Positions 32,905 through 42,367 are shown, numbered from the stretch's first letter. The stretch: DNA of 42,760 nucleotides from DASXAQ01 sp036406615 (GCA_036406615.1 DASXAQ010000041.1:1-42760); one strand, 5' to 3'. Numbers and translations: made by a program. The notes: generated from the sequence alone by a model not told the origin.

Positions 32905-34095
32905 TCAGGGCTCCGAGACGACCGTGGCCAGCGACTCCAGGCTGTCCAGGTTGTGTCCGGGGATGAACACATCCACGTACGGGAGCGCGGCCGCCATCCC
33001 GCGCGCGAGCGGCTCGTACCGCGGGCTGCCCTTCAGCGGGTTCACCCAGATCACCTTGTGCGCGAGCCTCGACAGGCGTTGGACCTGGCGCGTGAGGATG
33101 GCCGGGTCGCCGCGTTCGAGGCCGTCGGAGCACAGCACGACGACGCTGCCGCGCAATGCCGAACGCGTCGACCACTCGTCGAGCAGCTCCCGCAGCGAGT
33201 CGCCGATCCGGGTCCCGCCCTCCCAGTCCGCGACGCTTCGCCCGACCTCGGCGAGCGCGGCGTTGGGGTCCCGGCGCCTCAGCAGGCGCGTGATCCGCGT
33301 CAGGCGCGTGCCGAACACGAACGCCTCGACGCGGCGACCGGTGGCCGCGGCGGCGTGCGCAAACTCGATCAGCGGGCGGCTGTACGGGGCCATCGACCCC
33401 GAGACGTCGAGCAGCAGCACCAGCGGCCGGGGACGCGTCCGACGATCGCGCCACTCGCGCCGAAACGGCTCGCCCTCCGTACGAAGAGACCGCCGCAGCG
33501 TCCGCCGCATGTCGAACTGTCTCCCGTGGGGCGACGGACGGTACCGCCGCGAGGATCGCATGGGCGTCGCAAGCGTCAGCCGTCGGATGGCGGCGGACGC
33601 CGCGCGACGCTCATCCTCGGTGAGCTCAGCGAAATCCTTGGTGTGCAGCACCTCCGCATCGCTCGCCACGATGCGGATCGCCGCCTGACCTTCGATCTCG
33701 TCCTCGGCGGTCGCACGGGACCAGCGCATCGAGGCCAGGCCGGTGACCTCCTCGACGGCGTCGCCGGCCGTCTCCACGCGTGGAAAGGGAAGGTCCTCGC
33801 CGCCGGCGGGCGGTGGGAGGGTTGGCTCGCCCGGCCGGAAGTAGCGGTCGAAGAGGGCGTCGAGCGCTTCGAAGTCGTCGGGCCGGGAGACCAGCGTCGC
33901 ACGGGCGGCGATGCGAAGGTCCACGGGATCGAACGGATCGAGCACGGCGGCCGCGCGGCAGAACGCCAGCACGCGTCCGGTCCCGGCGCTCAGGCCGTTC
34001 GCCCGAACGAAGCGGCCGAAGCCGACCAGCCGCTCGAGCAACGGAGCGGGCAGGTCCGGGGGCGCCGGCGCGTCGGTACCTCCCGGCGCCGCCAT
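32905..34095 (-). CDS. coxE: CoxE-like von Willebrand factor A protein
   Basis: 396 residues. The C-terminal half is a VWA domain with MIDAS motif DVSGS at 230-234, later GGTRIGDSL and LCSDGLERGD. The N-terminal half is the helical region of the CoxE/VWA-containing family (LLERLVGFGRFVRANGLSAG). It begins 11 bases after the coxD stop. CoxD (a MoxR-type AAA+ ATPase) and CoxE act together in assembling the copper-molybdenum site of CO dehydrogenase in Afipia carboxidovorans. Here the pair is not inside either cox operon but sits between them, so it may serve both. No ribosome site is evident; translation is likely coupled to coxD. Confidence 0.88.
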   Translation of the reverse strand: MAAPGGTDAPAPPDLPAPLLERLVGFGRFVRANGLSAGTGRVLAFCRAAAVLDPFDPVDLRIAARATLVSRPDDFEALDALFDRYFRPGEPTLPPPAGGEDLPFPRVETAGDAVEEVTGLASMRWSRATAEDEIEGQAAIRIVASDAEVLHTKDFAELTEDERRAASAAIRRLTLATPMRSSRRYRPSPHGRQFDMRRTLRRSLRTEGEPFRREWRDRRTRPRPLVLLLDVSGSMAPYSRPLIEFAHAAAATGRRVEAFVFGTRLTRITRLLRRRDPNAALAEVGRSVADWEGGTRIGDSLRELLDEWSTRSALRGSVVVLCSDGLERGDPAILTRQVQRLSRLAHKVIWVNPLKGSPRYEPLARGMAAALPYVDVFIPGHNLDSLESLATVVSEP

Positions 34096-34106
34096 CGCCG
34101 AAACGC

Positions 34107-34988
34107 TCAGGCCTCGGAGCCGACGACCCGTGAGACCGACGCGCGCGCCAGCTCCAGGTCGTCGTGATCCTTCAGGACGGCGCCGAGGGTCGTGTCGGCC
34201 GCCTCGCCGTCCAGGCGATCCACGCCGAGGAACGCGAGCGCGTGGGCCCAGTCGATCGCCTCGGCCACGCCCGGGCGCTTGGCCACGTCCATCTCGCGCA
34301 GTCGCGCCACCGCCTCGGCCACCTGCCGAGCCAGCGCCGGTGGCACCTCGGGAGCGCGCACGCCGATGATCTCGACCTCGCGCTCCAGGGTCGGGTGATC
34401 GATCCAGTGGTACAGGCAGCGACGCTTGAGGGCGTCGTGCAGCTCGCGGGTGCGGTTCGACGTGATCACCACCGCGGGCGGCCGGTCGGCGGCCACGCGA
34501 CCCACCTCCGGGATCGTGACGGCGAACTCCGAGAGCACCTCCAGGAGAAAGGCTTCGAACTCATCGTCGGCGCGGTCCAGCTCGTCGACGAGCAGCACCG
34601 CCGACGGTCCCGACCGGATGGCGGCCAGCAACGGCCGCTCCACCAGGAAGTCCTCGCCGAACAGGTCGCCGACGTCGCCCGCGTGCTCCCCGTTCTGGAG
34701 CGCCCGCACGGCGATCAGCTGGCGCGAGTAGTCCCATTCGTACAGCGCCTGGCTGGCGTCGATCCCCTCGTAACACTGCAGCCGGATCAGCCGGCGGTCC
34801 AGCGCTGCCGCCAGCGCCTTCGCGACCTCGGTCTTGCCGACGCCGGCCTCGCCCTCCAGCAGCAGCGGCTTGCCGAGCGAGATCGCCAGGTAGATGGCGG
34901 TCGCCAGGGGCCGGTCCGCCAGGTACGCCTGGCGGCCGAGCGCGTCGCGAAGATCGTCGACCGACCCGAGGCCGTCGGGGTTCGTCAT
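34107..34988 (-). CDS. coxD: CoxD-like MoxR-family AAA+ ATPase
   Basis: 293 residues from ATG 34986-34988, which lies 7 bases after a TACCAT -10 box; the long frame upstream is antisense to the next gene and is rejected. Walker A is GEAGVGKT (46-53), Walker B is LLVDELDRAD, and the sensor region is VVITSNRTRELHDALKRRC. In carboxydotrophs CoxD is a membrane-associated ATPase chaperone that drives partial unfolding of apo-CO dehydrogenase during insertion of sulphur and copper. Followed directly by coxE, it forms the usual MoxR/VWA pair. It could also be a generic MoxR system, but the two cox operons on either side make the CO dehydrogenase role likely. Confidence 0.9.
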   Translation of the reverse strand: MTNPDGLGSVDDLRDALGRQAYLADRPLATAIYLAISLGKPLLLEGEAGVGKTEVAKALAAALDRRLIRLQCYEGIDASQALYEWDYSRQLIAVRALQNGEHAGDVGDLFGEDFLVERPLLAAIRSGPSAVLLVDELDRADDEFEAFLLEVLSEFAVTIPEVGRVAADRPPAVVITSNRTRELHDALKRRCLYHWIDHPTLEREVEIIGVRAPEVPPALARQVAEAVARLREMDVAKRPGVAEAIDWAHALAFLGVDRLDGEAADTTLGAVLKDHDDLELARASVSRVVGSEA

Positions 34989-34995
34989 GGGCACC

Positions 34996-35001
34996 ATGGT
35001 A
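34996..35001 (-). promoter_or_regulatory. -10 box TACCAT for leaderless coxD
   Basis: On the minus strand TACCAT is followed by seven bases (GGTGCCC) and the coxD ATG, so transcription should start at the start codon. No ribosome site exists in this arrangement. A matching -35 is not obvious. Confidence 0.6.
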
Positions 35002-35065
35002 CGGGTCGGACGGCTCCCCGAGGGCCGTTCGGCCGTGCCGGCGTCGCGATCGCAGGGATCTACGT

Positions 35066-36046
35066 CTACGCGGCCTCGTGGGTCGCGCACTTGTTGCGGT
35101 CGTTCGACCACAACCCCTGGACGTCGAACGTGCCGGTCGACAGCGTGAGGTACGAGTCGAGCTGGATGCACTCGTCGGCGACCTCCCCACCGGCTCCCAG
35201 CCACCCGCGCGCCGGCCACAGGTCCGTGTTGGACTCGGCGTACTCGTGCGTCTCGGTGGAGAAGTAGCCGTCGAGCAGGTTGCCGCCGGCGATCGTCGTG
35301 CAGGCGCCGGTGCCCAGGTCGGCCACGTACGGCAGGTTCGTGTAGGCGAGGTTGCCGAACGACGACGACGTGAAGTCGTGCCACGCGCAGAAGCCGGTGT
35401 TCGGGAACCCGTCGGGGTGCGTTCCGTGCGCCGACGCGATCACGTACTGCGAGTTGAGGTTCGAGGTCTGGGTCGTGTTGCCGAAGTGCTGCGCCGCGGC
35501 GACGGCCTCAGCGGCGATCTGCGCCTGCGTGGCGTTCCCCGGCGCCCGGGCGGCGTTGTCCATCCAGACCCCGGCCAGCGGCGTTGCCGTCGGGTGGGCG
35601 ATGTGGATCCCGTGGGTGCCGCAGGTCTTCGTGCCCGCCGGCACGCCCTCGCAGTACTGGTTCATGATCGTGCCCCAGGTGTCCACCGAGCCGAACAGCC
35701 CGGTGAAGAACGCCTGGAGCGCGGGCTCCGCGCCGGCCGGGTCGTTCGACCACTGGTTCCCCCAGAACACCAGGTACACCGTCGGGGTGGGGGAGACCAC
35801 GCCGCGGCGTCCGTTCGTCTGCACCGACAGCGTGCCGCCGGCCGCCGGTGCCGCGGTCGCGCGGATGGGCTTGACGCCGAACCGACCATGGGTCTGGACG
35901 AGATAGGTGTGGCCGTTCAGGTCGACGGCATGAAGCCCGGACCCGGCGCGGGCGGCGGCCGGCGAGGCGCCGGCCGGGCCGGCGGCGAGGGCCAGCGCCG
36001 CGAGCGCGAGACACGAGACGGCGAGCAGGCGAAGCGAACGTCGCAT
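35066..36046 (-). CDS. Secreted Phi-1/EXORDIUM-like protein with HEYAE motif
   Basis: 326 residues from ATG 36044-36046 with AAGGGGA upstream. A signal peptide (RRSLRLLAVSCLALAALALA, then AGPAGA) is clear. The mature part contains VYLVFWGNQW and, near the C-terminus, THEYAESNTDLWPARGWLG followed by EVADEC. The order HEYAE(x)nTD...W...G-E(x)2-D-C resembles the phosphate-induced protein 1 (Phi-1/EXORDIUM) family known from plants and also found in bacteria. His267, Glu268 and Glu271 could be metal ligands, but activity for the bacterial proteins is not something I can state. Six or more cysteines suggest disulphides outside the cell. It is monocistronic; neighbours give no functional hint. Confidence 0.65.
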   Translation of the reverse strand: MRRSLRLLAVSCLALAALALAAGPAGASPAAARAGSGLHAVDLNGHTYLVQTHGRFGVKPIRATAAPAAGGTLSVQTNGRRGVVSPTPTVYLVFWGNQWSNDPAGAEPALQAFFTGLFGSVDTWGTIMNQYCEGVPAGTKTCGTHGIHIAHPTATPLAGVWMDNAARAPGNATQAQIAAEAVAAAQHFGNTTQTSNLNSQYVIASAHGTHPDGFPNTGFCAWHDFTSSSFGNLAYTNLPYVADLGTGACTTIAGGNLLDGYFSTETHEYAESNTDLWPARGWLGAGGEVADECIQLDSYLTLSTGTFDVQGLWSNDRNKCATHEAA

Positions 36047-36213
36047 CCCAGTTCCCCTTCCTGTGGTCCGGACCGGCCGGCAAAAGCACTGCCCAAAGGC
36101 GGCAATTCGGAAACGGGATGCTAGCACCGGCCGTCCGATCGCGCCAGGCGAGTCCAGAAAGCGCCGGGCCCCGCCGGCGTGTCGAACCGGCCGGCATCGG
36201 CCACGATGGTGGC

Positions 36214-36558
36214 GTGGCGTCGCACGAGGAGTTCGAGGACCTGGTCGCCGAGGCGGTCGACGAATTGCCGGCGTGGGTGCACGAGCGCCTCGAGAACGTG
36301 GACGTGCTGGTCGAGGCGCACCCGCCGCCCGGCCAGCCGGGATTGCTGGGGCTGTACGAGGGCGTGCCGCTGACCCGGCGCGGCAGCTACAACGCGGCGC
36401 TACCGGACCGGATCACGTTGTTCCGCAGCTCGATCGAGGCGACCGCGCGACACGACGGCACTCCGCTCAAGCGCGTGATCGCCCATACCGTCGTCCACGA
36501 GTTCGCCCACTTCTTCGGCATCTCGGACGCCCGGCTGCGCGAGCTGGACGCGTACTGA
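36214..36558 (+). CDS. Minimal zinc metallopeptidase (zincin, DUF-type HExxHxxGxxD)
   Basis: 114 residues from GTG 36214. The motif HEFAHFFGISD gives His95, Glu96, His99 and Asp105, the HExxHxxGxxD zinc site of the small metallopeptidase family known from actinobacteria (Zincin_1 type). The upstream part, LVAEAVDELPAWVHERLENV, is also typical of that family. There is no signal peptide, so it is cytoplasmic. The frame is open back to 36118, but the added residues are Arg/Pro-rich and unlike the family. A CACGAT box 6 bases before the GTG may make it leaderless. Substrates of these minimal proteases are unknown. Confidence 0.85.
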   Translation: MASHEEFEDLVAEAVDELPAWVHERLENVDVLVEAHPPPGQPGLLGLYEGVPLTRRGSYNAALPDRITLFRSSIEATARHDGTPLKRVIAHTVVHEFAHFFGISDARLRELDAY

Positions 36559-36587
36559 CTCGTCCCCGCCCGCCCGGCGAGCCCAAC

Positions 36588-36614
36588 CGGTCCGCGGCTC
36601 ACGGCGCCGGACCG
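36588..36614. terminator. Weak hairpin between convergent genes
   Basis: CGGTCCG (36588-36594) and CGGACCG (36608-36614) form a perfect 7-bp inverted repeat around a 13-base loop, between the stops of the zincin and the DinB-like gene. There is no T-run, so termination is uncertain. Confidence 0.35.
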
Positions 36615-36621
36615 CGTTCGG

Positions 36622-37152
36622 TCAGGCCGACCGAACCGCGTCCAACGCCCGGCCCGCCTGGGCCAGGTGGAACCGGTCGTGGCCAGCGATGATCCGAAAC
36701 GACAGCTCGAAGCTCTCCGGTCCGCGTTCGCGATGCATCCCGGCTCGGGGCCGCTCCTCGACGGGCGTGCGCTCCCACAGCGCCAGGTTCGCGCCGCGCA
36801 ACGCCTCGAACAGCGCGAGGCTCTGCTCGGGGTCGTCCTGGTTGTGGCGCAGGCGCGTGACCCAGTCGTCCTGGTCGTAGCCGATCAGCTCGGGCTCGTC
36901 GTGCGCCAGGATCCACCGGTAGCGGCCGGAGTAGACGATCTCGGCGTCCAGCAGGTGGCCCAGGCACTCCAGGACCGACCACTCGGCCGGGCCGGGCCGC
37001 TCGCGGACGCGATCGCCGGCCTGCTGCACCATCGAGCGGATGGCGCCGGGCGTGCCGAGTTGCACCACGGCTGGGTCGTCGTCGCCGAGCAACCCGAGCA
37101 GGTGGGCCTGGTATTCGGCGGGTTCGTTCACCGGGTCGGGCGTGCGCGGCAT
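36622..37152 (-). CDS. DinB/YfiT-superfamily four-helix protein
   Basis: 176 residues. The pattern WSVLECLGHLLDAEIVYSGR near residue 60 and IIAGHDRFHLAQAG near the C-terminus fits the DinB/YfiT fold, in which three histidines on a four-helix bundle bind a divalent metal. The probable ligands are the His in CLGHLLD and the two in GHDRFH. Members act as thiol-dependent transferases or remain uncharacterised; the name does not imply DNA polymerase IV. It starts 4 bases after the galT stop, so it is the second gene of a galT operon. The functional link to galactose metabolism is unclear. Confidence 0.82.
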   Translation of the reverse strand: MPRTPDPVNEPAEYQAHLLGLLGDDDPAVVQLGTPGAIRSMVQQAGDRVRERPGPAEWSVLECLGHLLDAEIVYSGRYRWILAHDEPELIGYDQDDWVTRLRHNQDDPEQSLALFEALRGANLALWERTPVEERPRAGMHRERGPESFELSFRIIAGHDRFHLAQAGRALDAVRSA

Positions 37153-37156
37153 CCGA

Positions 37157-38170
37157 TCACTCCTTCCTGGTCGCCTCGCGTCGCGCGAGCGCCTCTCGGA
37201 GGGCGTCGGCCGCCTCCTCCGGCATCACCGGGTTGATGTTCATCCCGGTCCCGAGCTCGAATCCCGCCGGCAGGGCCAGCTTCGGCAGGATCTGAACGTG
37301 CCAGCGCACGAGCCGGCGCTGCAGGTCGTCGGCGGGCGCCGAGGTGACCACGAGGTTGTAGTCGGGGTCGCCGGCCGCCTCGCGAAGCGCTCCCGTGACG
37401 TCGTGCAGCAGCCTCGCCAGGTCCCCCGTGTCCTCGTCGGTCAGCTGCGAGAACGAGGACTGGTGCACCGCCGGCATGATGGTGGTCTCGAATGGGGTCC
37501 TGCTCGCGTACGGCTCGAACGCCAGGAACCGCCCCCGTTCGGCCACGACGCGAGAAGCGGCGGCGCGCTCCGCGTCGATCATGTCGTCGTACAGGTTGTG
37601 GCCGGTGTCGTCGTAGTACCGGATGGCGACCGCGAACCGCCGAAGCCAGCTCGCGGGGAACACGGGGATGGCCACGATCTGAGAGTGGGGATGCGCCAGC
37701 GACGTCCCCGCGCCCGGACCGAAGTTCTTGAAGACGATCACGGCCCGTACCCACGACCGGCGCGCCAGGCGCCGATAACGCTCCCGCCACACGCGCAGGA
37801 CGTCGGTGACCTCGTCGTGGGACATCTCGTCCAGGCGAGCGTCGTGTCGCGGGGACTCCACGACGACCTCGTGTTCGCCCCGGCCCTGCATCTCGCGAAA
37901 CAGCGCGACGCCGTCGCGCCGCCCGTCGCCGTCGTGCCCGACGGCCGGGAACAGGTTGGGGAAGACACGAACCCGCCAGGGCGAGCCTTCGGGCACACGC
38001 AGGATCTCGGGCGGGGTTCGGTCCTCGTTGCCCGGGCAGAACGAGCACTCGGGATCCCGTTCGGGCGGCGCGGCCCGCCCGGGCTCTGGCGGCCGATGGG
38101 GCCGCCCCGCCCGGCGGGGGGCGAGGATCACCCAGTCCTTGGTCGTCGGATCCTGGCGAAGCGTCGACAC
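37157..38170 (-). CDS. galT: Galactose-1-phosphate uridylyltransferase
   Basis: 337 residues from GTG 38168-38170 (STLRQDPTTKDWVILAPRRA). Zinc-site cysteines are in CSFCPGNED, and the catalytic motif is HPHSQ, with His160 and the nucleophile His162. The enzyme swaps UMP between UDP-glucose and galactose-1-phosphate in the Leloir pathway. No galK or galE is next to it, and galT-like proteins of this class in actinobacteria may act on other hexose-1-phosphates. A TAGGCT -10 box lies upstream (38186-38191 on the minus strand), giving a leader of only a few bases. It lies 90 bases after coxM of the form II operon on the same strand. Confidence 0.9.
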   Translation of the reverse strand: MSTLRQDPTTKDWVILAPRRAGRPHRPPEPGRAAPPERDPECSFCPGNEDRTPPEILRVPEGSPWRVRVFPNLFPAVGHDGDGRRDGVALFREMQGRGEHEVVVESPRHDARLDEMSHDEVTDVLRVWRERYRRLARRSWVRAVIVFKNFGPGAGTSLAHPHSQIVAIPVFPASWLRRFAVAIRYYDDTGHNLYDDMIDAERAAASRVVAERGRFLAFEPYASRTPFETTIMPAVHQSSFSQLTDEDTGDLARLLHDVTGALREAAGDPDYNLVVTSAPADDLQRRLVRWHVQILPKLALPAGFELGTGMNINPVMPEEAADALREALARREATRKE

Positions 38171-38260
38171 GATGGATCGCCGATCAGCCTAACGGCGGCG
38201 ATGGCGCGACGGCTCCGCCCGCTTCCCGCACACGCGGCCGGGGATGTGCCGCGACCCCTG

Positions 38261-39118
38261 TCAGCCGGCCCGGCCGAGCGCCTCCTCGAGCGCGCGCCGC
38301 GTCAGGACCTTGGACAGCTCGCGGCGGTACTCGGCGCTGCCGTTCGTGTCGCTCGGCGGCGACGTGCCCTCGGGCGCGTGCTGGGCCGCCTCCTCGAGCG
38401 CCCCGGCGGAGGCTCCCGACAACGCGGACTCCACCGCCGACGCGCGAATCGGCGTCAGGCCCATGTTGGTCAACGCAACCCGGCCGCTTCCGACCGAGCC
38501 GTTCTGTCGCTCGACGACGGCGGCCACCCCGACGATGGCCCAGTCGATCGCCCGGCGATGGAACTTCTGATAGGCCCACCCCGTGCCCTGGCCGAGCTTC
38601 GGAACGCGGATGGCGGTCAGGACATCGGCCGGGCCGAGCGCGGTTTCGAACAGGCCGGAGAAGAACTCCGACGCCGGGATGACCCGCTCGCCGCCGGGAC
38701 CCCTGGCGACCATCTCGGCATCGAGCGCCAGTAGCACCGTCGGGGGATCCGAAGCGGGGTCCCCGTGCGCCACCGATCCGCCGATCGTGCCGCGGTGGCG
38801 AACCTGTGGGTCGCCCACCTGGCCGCACGCGTACGCCACCAGCGGGTTGTGCTGCGCAAGCAGATCGTCCGAGGCCACGTCGGCCATGCGCGTGAGCGCT
38901 CCGATCTCGATCTGCTCGCCGGCCTCCCGCACGTACGAGAGATCGGGGATCCGGTCGACGTCCACGAGCAGCGTGGGCGTCGCCAGCCGCAGCCGCATCA
39001 GGGGGAGCAGCGAGTGGCCCCCCGCCAGGATCTTCGCGTCGTCGCCGCCCTCCTGGAGCAGCTTGATCGCGCCGTCGATGGACTCGGCCCGCTCGTACTC
39101 GAACGCCGCCGGGATCAC
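38261..39118 (-). CDS. coxM: CoxM-type FAD subunit of form II molybdenum hydroxylase
   Basis: 285 residues from GTG 39116-39118, which overlaps the coxL stop (GTGA) and has GGAGG upstream. The FAD motifs are AGGHSLLPLMRLR near residue 32 and GTIGGSVAHGDPASD near 108, both complete. It is third in an S-L-M operon, the order usual for form II. It is clearly more distant from the two coxM copies at 23419-25261 than they are from each other. It passes electrons from the iron-sulphur subunit to the respiratory chain or another acceptor. A longer open frame in the same register is antisense-like sequence within coxL and is not used. Confidence 0.92.
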   Translation of the reverse strand: MIPAAFEYERAESIDGAIKLLQEGGDDAKILAGGHSLLPLMRLRLATPTLLVDVDRIPDLSYVREAGEQIEIGALTRMADVASDDLLAQHNPLVAYACGQVGDPQVRHRGTIGGSVAHGDPASDPPTVLLALDAEMVARGPGGERVIPASEFFSGLFETALGPADVLTAIRVPKLGQGTGWAYQKFHRRAIDWAIVGVAAVVERQNGSVGSGRVALTNMGLTPIRASAVESALSGASAGALEEAAQHAPEGTSPPSDTNGSAEYRRELSKVLTRRALEEALGRAG

Positions 39119-41487
39119 TTGGCACCTCCTTGGGCCTGCTGGATGGCTCTCCAAACGCGCTCCGGGGACAGCGGCTTGTCGATGTGGGTCACGCCCAGAC
39201 CGGACAGCGCGTCGATGACCGCATTGACCACGGCGGGGGGCGCCGCGATCGTCCCGGCCTCGCCGATTCCCTTCACCCCAAGCTCGTTCGTCGTGGACGG
39301 CGTGGACATGCGATCCAGCGTGAAAGCCGGGATCTCCGCGGCCGAGGGCACCTCGTAGTTGGTCATGGAGCTCGTCAACAGCGTTCCGTTCTCGTCGTAG
39401 ACGGCCTCCTCGTACAGCGCCTCGGCGATGCCCTGGGTGACGCCGCCGTGGACCTGGCCCTCGACGATCATCGGGTTGATGACGGTGCCGCAGTCGTCGA
39501 CGGCCACGTACTTCGTGATGTCCGTCAGCCCGGTCTGCGTATCGACCTCGGCCACGCACACGTGCGTGCCGGACGGCCACGTGAAGTTCGGCGGGTCGAA
39601 CACCGCGGTCGCGTCCAGGTTCGGCTCGACGTCGCCCGGCAGGTTGTGAGCGTGCCAGGCCGACGCCGCGAGCTCCGGGATCGTCCGGGCGCGATCGGGC
39701 GCGCCCTTGACCCGGAAGGCCCCGTCCTCGTAGGCGAGGTCGTCCTCGGAGGCCTCCAGCTCGTGGGCGGCGATCCGGCGTGCCTTCTCCTTGATCTTCT
39801 GGAGCGCCGCGTGCAGGGCCGCGCCACCGACCGAGATGCTTCGGCTGCCGTACGTGTCCATGCCGAGTGGGGACACCATGGTGTCCCCGTGCAGCACCTC
39901 GACGTCGTCGGGCGTGAGGCCGAGCTCGTCGGCCACGATCTGGGACCACGTGGTGACGTGCCCCTGCCCGTGGGGGGACGTCCCGATCGATACGACGACC
40001 TTCCCCGACGGCAGGCACCGCACCGTTGCCGCGTCCCACCCGCCGGCCGCGTACCGGAGCGCGCCCAGGATGTTGGAAGGCGCCAGGCCGCACATCTCGA
40101 TGTACGTGGACAGCCCGATCCCCAGCTGGACAGGATCGCCGCGCTCGCGGCGGGACCGCTGCTCGGCGCGCAGCTCGTCGTAGCCGGCCAGCTCGAGCGC
40201 TCGATCGAATGCGGCCTCGTAGTTTCCGGAGTCGACGTTCAGACCGGAGATGGCCGCCCGCGGCTCGTCGAACGGCGGAACGAGGCTGATGCGCCGCACC
40301 TCGGCGGGATCCTTGCCGAGCTTTCGCGCCAGCGCGTCGACGGCCCGCTCGAGCACGTACGTGGCCTCGGGGCGGCCCGCGCCCCGGTAGGCGTCGGTCG
40401 GGGTGGCGTTCGTCATGATGCCGGTGAACTCGTACCAGTAGGCCTGCATGTCGTACGGGCCCATGTAGACCCAGCCGCCGAGCTCGGGGATTCCCGGGGT
40501 CAGCAGCTGGTAGTAGGCGCCCATGTCGGCCAGTTCCTTGACGCGGACGCCGAGGATCTTGCCCTCCTCGGTGGCGGCGAGCTCCACGTCGTGGATCACG
40601 CCGCGGCCGTGGATCGTGGCCAGGTAGTTCTCCGTGCGCTCCTCGACCCACTTGATGGGGCGCCCGGTCCGCCGCGCGAGGGCCAGGCACAGCGCCTCCT
40701 CGGCATAGACGTTCAGCTTCGAACCGAACCCACCGCCGACGTCGGGAGCGATGACCCGAAGCTTGGACTCCGCAATGCCGCAGGTGCCGGCCAGCGTCAC
40801 CTTCGCGATGTGGGGGATCTGCGTCGCCGACCAGATCGTGAACTCGCCCTGCGCGGGGATGGACATCGCCAGGCAACCGCGCGGCTCGATGGCGTTCGGG
40901 ATCAGGCGGGGTTGCACGTACCGTTCCTTGACCACCACGGGAGCGGAGGAGAACGTGCCGTCGACATCGCCGCCGCCGCCGTGGACCCAGTGCACGACCA
41001 CGTTCGAGCCGAGATCCTCGTGCACGACCGGCGCGTCGTCCCGCTGCGCCTCCTCGAGGTCGACGACGGCGGGCAGCGCCGTGTAGTCGACGTCGACGGC
41101 CGCCGCGGCGTCCTTGGCCTGCTCTCGCGTCTCGGCGACCACCACGGCCACGCCGTCGCCCTGGAAACGGACCTTGTCCTTGGTCAGCGGCCAGTGCGTG
41201 GGGACCTTGATGTCCTCGGTGATGGGCCACACGAACGGGAGGGGCCCGCCCCAGTCGCCCTCGAGGTCGGCGGCGGTGAGCACCGCGACGACGCCGGGCA
41301 TCGCGAGCGCGCGCGAGGCGTCGATGGCCCCGATGGTGGCATGCGCGAACGGGCTGCGAACGACCTCCATCCAGGCCATGCCCGGCATCGTGATGTCGTC
41401 GGTGAACCGTGCTTGCCCGGTGAGCAGCTCCGGGTCTTCCTTGCGAAGGACCGCGCTGCCGACGTATCGCTCTGCGACCTGTGCCAT
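39115..41487 (-). CDS. coxL: CoxL-like large subunit, form II (AYRGAGR) molybdenum hydroxylase
   Basis: 790 residues from ATG 41485-41487 with GGAGG upstream. The active-site loop is AYRGAGR at 366-372, so glycine replaces the copper-ligating cysteine of form I at the same residue number (369). IGxGGF-type sequence (DVGGGFGSK), the QIVADELGL region and C-terminal GIGEAGTIAAPPA with the catalytic Glu are present. Form II proteins belong to the xanthine oxidase family, and their physiological substrate is debated: CO oxidation has been claimed, but aldehydes or purine-like heterocycles are possible. Copper dependence is unlikely given the loop. It overlaps coxM by four bases and follows coxS by 9. 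Confidence 0.93.
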   Translation of the reverse strand: MAQVAERYVGSAVLRKEDPELLTGQARFTDDITMPGMAWMEVVRSPFAHATIGAIDASRALAMPGVVAVLTAADLEGDWGGPLPFVWPITEDIKVPTHWPLTKDKVRFQGDGVAVVVAETREQAKDAAAAVDVDYTALPAVVDLEEAQRDDAPVVHEDLGSNVVVHWVHGGGGDVDGTFSSAPVVVKERYVQPRLIPNAIEPRGCLAMSIPAQGEFTIWSATQIPHIAKVTLAGTCGIAESKLRVIAPDVGGGFGSKLNVYAEEALCLALARRTGRPIKWVEERTENYLATIHGRGVIHDVELAATEEGKILGVRVKELADMGAYYQLLTPGIPELGGWVYMGPYDMQAYWYEFTGIMTNATPTDAYRGAGRPEATYVLERAVDALARKLGKDPAEVRRISLVPPFDEPRAAISGLNVDSGNYEAAFDRALELAGYDELRAEQRSRRERGDPVQLGIGLSTYIEMCGLAPSNILGALRYAAGGWDAATVRCLPSGKVVVSIGTSPHGQGHVTTWSQIVADELGLTPDDVEVLHGDTMVSPLGMDTYGSRSISVGGAALHAALQKIKEKARRIAAHELEASEDDLAYEDGAFRVKGAPDRARTIPELAASAWHAHNLPGDVEPNLDATAVFDPPNFTWPSGTHVCVAEVDTQTGLTDITKYVAVDDCGTVINPMIVEGQVHGGVTQGIAEALYEEAVYDENGTLLTSSMTNYEVPSAAEIPAFTLDRMSTPSTTNELGVKGIGEAGTIAAPPAVVNAVIDALSGLGVTHIDKPLSPERVWRAIQQAQGGAK

Positions 41488-41496
41488 GCTCGCCTC

Positions 41497-41982
<486 letters not shown>

Positions 41983-42198
41983 GAGGCTCCCCCCTTTCGA
42001 AATTTCCCCAACCCGGTGATGGCGGACTGCGAGCCGCAGTCTATCTCCGACGTGCGCGTTCGGGGAAATCGCGGGCAGCAGACGGGCGGCGCGGTTGCCC
42101 CGCTGGGCCGGCCATGGCACCATGCCGTCCGGCTGCGCGAGGGTCCGCGCCGTGCGGATCGCCGGGAGCTCGCGGCGGCAGGTGGGAGGAGGCTCGAA

Positions 42199-42324
42199 GT
42201 GCCCGAAGCGATGCTGGCCTACCATGCGGGCGCCGGGCTGGTCGCCCTGACCCTGATCATGCTGGGTCTCGGGATCGTCCTGTGGATCTACTCGATGGTC
42301 CGGCTCTGGCGCATGGGGAGGTAG
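42199..42324 (+). CDS. 41-aa single-pass membrane peptide
   Basis: A GTG start follows AGGAGG (42187-42192) by 6 bases. The product has a short polar head (PEAMLAYHAG), one long hydrophobic segment (GLVALTLIMLGLGIVLWIYS) and a basic tail (MVRLWRMGR), so it should span the membrane once with the basic end inside. It is co-directional with another small membrane protein 43 bases downstream and divergent from the form II cox operon. I do not recognise a family. ATG 42211 is a possible alternative start. Confidence 0.6.
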   Translation: MPEAMLAYHAGAGLVALTLIMLGLGIVLWIYSMVRLWRMGR

Positions 42325-42367
42325 TCCAGGCCGTCGACGTGCCGTGCCCGCGTCCGGAAGGAGTTCG

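Noticed and set aside
35001..35384. N-terminal extension of coxD
   Set aside because: Antisense to the Phi-1-like gene; the leaderless ATG at 34988 with TACCAT upstream explains the start.
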